A stretch of 6,664 bases of DNA. Origin: Actinomycetota bacterium. Lineage in GTDB: Bacteria; Actinomycetota; Acidimicrobiia; Acidimicrobiales; Microtrichaceae. Positions 5,299 through 6,664 of the stretch are shown piece after piece. How positions within the stretch are numbered: position 1 is the stretch's first letter; the number at the start of each line of letters is the position of its first letter. Below the pieces are notes generated by a model, which saw only the letters and a program-made list of their open reading frames with translations, did no database searches and was not told the DNA's origin. The stretch spans positions 1 through 6,664 of the forward strand of contig SXMI01000189.1 of the NCBI GenBank assembly GCA_005777415.1. The letters run 5' to 3'. A program made the translations under genes and the position numbers.

Positions 5299-5427
5299 GC
5301 GCTCGCCCTGTGGTTCGTCCTCGACACCGGGATGTCGGCGGTGCTCGGCCACCCGAGCCACGCGTTGTTCAACGTGCCGATCGCTGTCGACCTCGCCGTT
5401 CCGCTCGAACAACTGCGATCGGACTGA
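5299..5427 (+). pseudogene. possible C-terminal remnant of a small membrane protein
   Basis: The + strand frame ending at TGA 5425-5427 encodes ALALWFVLDTGMSAVLGHPS followed by HALFNVPIAVDLAVPLEQLR. This reads like the last two transmembrane helices of a small integral membrane protein, with a WF-DT-S-GH-HALFN pattern I associate with short uncharacterised actinobacterial membrane proteins. The residues before it (5179-5298) look non-coding and overlap the DUF433 gene on the other strand. No start or SD supports a standalone gene, so it is best read as the decayed 3' end of a lost gene. The family name is uncertain, and a chance open frame is possible. Confidence 0.33.
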
Positions 5428-5484
5428 GTGCCGCAGCGGCGGCCAGAGTGCTGATCGACGTCGAGCGTCGGCGTCGGCCGGTCG

Positions 5485-6078
5485 TCACGCTGTGATGCCG
5501 GCGACGACCATCTCGAGCAGGTGCTCGAAGGACTCGTCGGCGTCCTCGACGAAGAGCATCCCCCGCAGCTCCAACGAGACGTGGCCGTGCACCGCGCTCC
5601 ACACCAGCTGGGCGACCTCGGTGGGGCGCCCCGGGCGGAACCTGCCGGTGGCCTGACCGGCGGCGACCCGCCGCTCGAGCGCCTGGAACCCGGACACGGC
5701 GTGGTTGCGGTCGGCGTCGGTGGGCTGCCAGCGTCCACCGGATCCTTCGAACATGAGCGCGTACCGCCCGGGGTGCCGCAGGGCGAGTGCCCGGTAGCGA
5801 CGCCCGCCCTCGAGCATCGCGTCGACCGGTTCGTCGAGGTTGATGGCGTCGAGGGCCGTCCGCAGGTCCTCGAAGCCCATCACGAACAGTGCCGACAGGA
5901 TCCCGTCCTTGCCACCCAGGTGGTTGTAGACGCCGGTCGGAGACACCTGAGCCCGTTCGGCGACGCCGCGGACCGTCAGGGCGTCAGGTCCTTGTTCGTC
6001 GAGGATCTCGACGGCGGCGGCAACGAGTCGTTCCCCGACGTCAGCAGAGCGTGTGCGCCGGCGGGTCGCAGTGGGCAT
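5485..6078 (-). CDS. TetR/AcrR family transcriptional repressor
   Basis: A 197-residue regulator. An N-terminal basic arm (TATRRRTR) is followed by a TetR_N helix-turn-helix at about 15-63, with LTVRGVAERAQVSPTGVYNH (34-53) and LGGKDGILSAL after it. The C-terminal ligand/dimer domain carries RYRALALRHPGRYALMFEG and, later, LVWSAVHGHVSLELRG, which fits the TetR C-terminal domain with the W-HG motif (TetR_C_33/WHG type). It is divergent from, and 107 bases away from, a DHA2 efflux gene, so the simplest reading is a local drug- or metabolite-responsive repressor of that pump and of itself. The ATG at 6078-6076 has no clear SD. An 11-base palindrome lies just upstream and could serve as operator. 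The ligand is unknown. Confidence 0.92.
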   Translation of the reverse strand: MPTATRRRTRSADVGERLVAAAVEILDEQGPDALTVRGVAERAQVSPTGVYNHLGGKDGILSALFVMGFEDLRTALDAINLDEPVDAMLEGGRRYRALALRHPGRYALMFEGSGGRWQPTDADRNHAVSGFQALERRVAAGQATGRFRPGRPTEVAQLVWSAVHGHVSLELRGMLFVEDADESFEHLLEMVVAGITA

Positions 6079-6185
6079 GTGGGACAGTGTGTCACACAGT
6101 AATGGTACTATGTATCACTATTGATGTACGTTGTTTCACACTGCGTGGGCCGGTGGTCGGCGCGTCGAACCCGGAGCCAAGTGAC
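6079..6185. promoter_or_regulatory. divergent TetR/efflux promoter region with operator-like inverted repeats
   Basis: This gap is clearly richer in A/T than its surroundings around 6096-6137. It contains GTGTG-T-CACAC (6087-6097), a palindrome with one central base just upstream of the TetR start. A longer spaced inverted repeat pairs CAGTGTGNNACA (6085-6096) with TGTNNCACACTG (6132-6143). Between the arms are -10-like TACTAT (6106-6111, + strand) and TANNNT matches on the - strand (TACCAT, TACTGT). Binding of the TetR protein to the CAGTGTG arms would cover both promoters. No convincing -35 is visible for either direction. Confidence 0.5.
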
Positions 6186-6664
6186 ATGACCGACTCCCAG
6201 ACTCCTGCAGTGATCCCCGTCGACCGCGACTTCATCGATCCGGTCACCGGCCATCCTCGCCGGTGGCTCATCCTCCCGGTCCTGTGCCTGAGCCTGTTCC
6301 TGGTGGTCGTCGACAACACGATCGTCAACGTCGCGCTGCCCACGCTCAGCCGGGAGTTGTCGGCCACCACCAGCCAACTGCAGTGGATCGTCGACGCCTA
6401 CAGCCTGGTGTTCGCCTCGCTGCTCCTGGTGTTCGGGAACCTCGGTGACCGGTTCGGACGGAAGGGAATGCTCCAGGTCGGGCTCCTCCTGTTCGCCGGA
6501 ACCTCGGCCGTCGCTGCATTCACCGCGTCCGCCGAAGGCCTCATCGTCGCCCGAGCCGCCATGGGCGTCGGTGCAGCCATGGTCTTTCCGGCCACGCTCG
6601 CCATCCTCACCAACGTCTTCGTGGACCCGACCGAGCGCGCCAAGGCGATCGGTGTGTGGTCGGC
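6186..6664 (+). CDS. DHA2-family (14-TM) MFS drug efflux transporter, N-terminal part
   Basis: The gene is open to the window end, with 159 full codons visible. After a soluble N-terminus (1-26), the first helix (about 27-45) leads into VDNTIVNVALP (42-52), matching the DHA2 motif D1 (LDxTIVNVALP). QWIVDAYSL (67-75) and motif A GNLGDRFGRKG (84-94) follow, then helix 3-4 segments with RAAMGVGAAMVFPATLAIL. These are the marks of EmrB/QacA-type proton-coupled multidrug exporters with 14 helices in the inner membrane. Motif C lies beyond the end. The ATG at 6186 has a good SD, GGAG at 6173-6176, nine bases upstream. It is divergent from the TetR gene, its probable repressor. The substrate cannot be told from this portion. 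Confidence 0.93.
   Translation, partial: MTDSQTPAVIPVDRDFIDPVTGHPRRWLILPVLCLSLFLVVVDNTIVNVALPTLSRELSATTSQLQWIVDAYSLVFASLLLVFGNLGDRFGRKGMLQVGLLLFAGTSAVAAFTASAEGLIVARAAMGVGAAMVFPATLAILTNVFVDPTERAKAIGVWS

Noticed and set aside
4926..5495. 189-residue + strand frame across the DUF5615/DUF433 pair
   Set aside because: Antisense to two genes with clear family signatures and itself lacking motifs.
5262..5738. N-terminal extension of the DUF433 frame
   Set aside because: DUF433 homology starts at the ATG at 5261; the extension is Ser/Pro/Arg-rich, overlaps the TetR gene out of frame and has no family match.

Overview
The window is high-GC DNA with strong G/C preference at third codon positions, GTG starts, short gene overlaps and starts without a Shine-Dalgarno (SD) sequence. 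This fits an actinobacterium. The order topA, separate MFS gene, tmk, holB suggests an Acidimicrobiia-type lineage, but that placement is inference from gene order and protein style only.

Region 1 (1-3580, + strand) is a tightly packed housekeeping block. It holds the lysine-rich 3' end of topA, an MFS membrane protein with a disordered Asp/Pro tail, thymidylate kinase (tmk) and the DNA polymerase III delta' subunit (holB). Successive genes overlap by 8, 4 and 1 bases, so they are almost certainly co-transcribed and translationally coupled. They join DNA topology, dTTP supply and clamp loading. A tRNA-Thr(CGT) with encoded CCA follows at 3649-3724, then a hairpin.

Region 2 (about 3725-5480) looks accessory. 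A HigBA-like toxin-antitoxin pair (RelE/ParE Gp49-like toxin, XRE antitoxin) lies on the + strand behind an array of four ATCGCA/TGCGAT half-sites. A small coupled ORF of unknown function follows it. Facing these on the - strand is a second antitoxin/toxin-type pair, DUF433 plus DUF5615 PIN-like protein. The DUF5615 protein is only 71 residues long and appears to have lost its central part, including the usual second acidic motif, while keeping both ends in frame. A probable membrane-protein C-terminal remnant lies between this pair and the next gene.

Region 3 (5485-6664) is a classic divergent regulator/efflux pair. A TetR/AcrR repressor on the - strand faces the start of a DHA2-type 14-TM drug efflux transporter on the + strand, which runs off the window. 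The AT-rich gap between them carries inverted repeats suited to a shared operator.

The points most worth a second look are the internally deleted PIN-like toxin, the toxin-antitoxin operator array, the small ORF coupled to the antitoxin, and the MFS gene between topA and tmk, which appears to be the unfused form of the MFS-thymidylate kinase protein I recall from Streptomyces.
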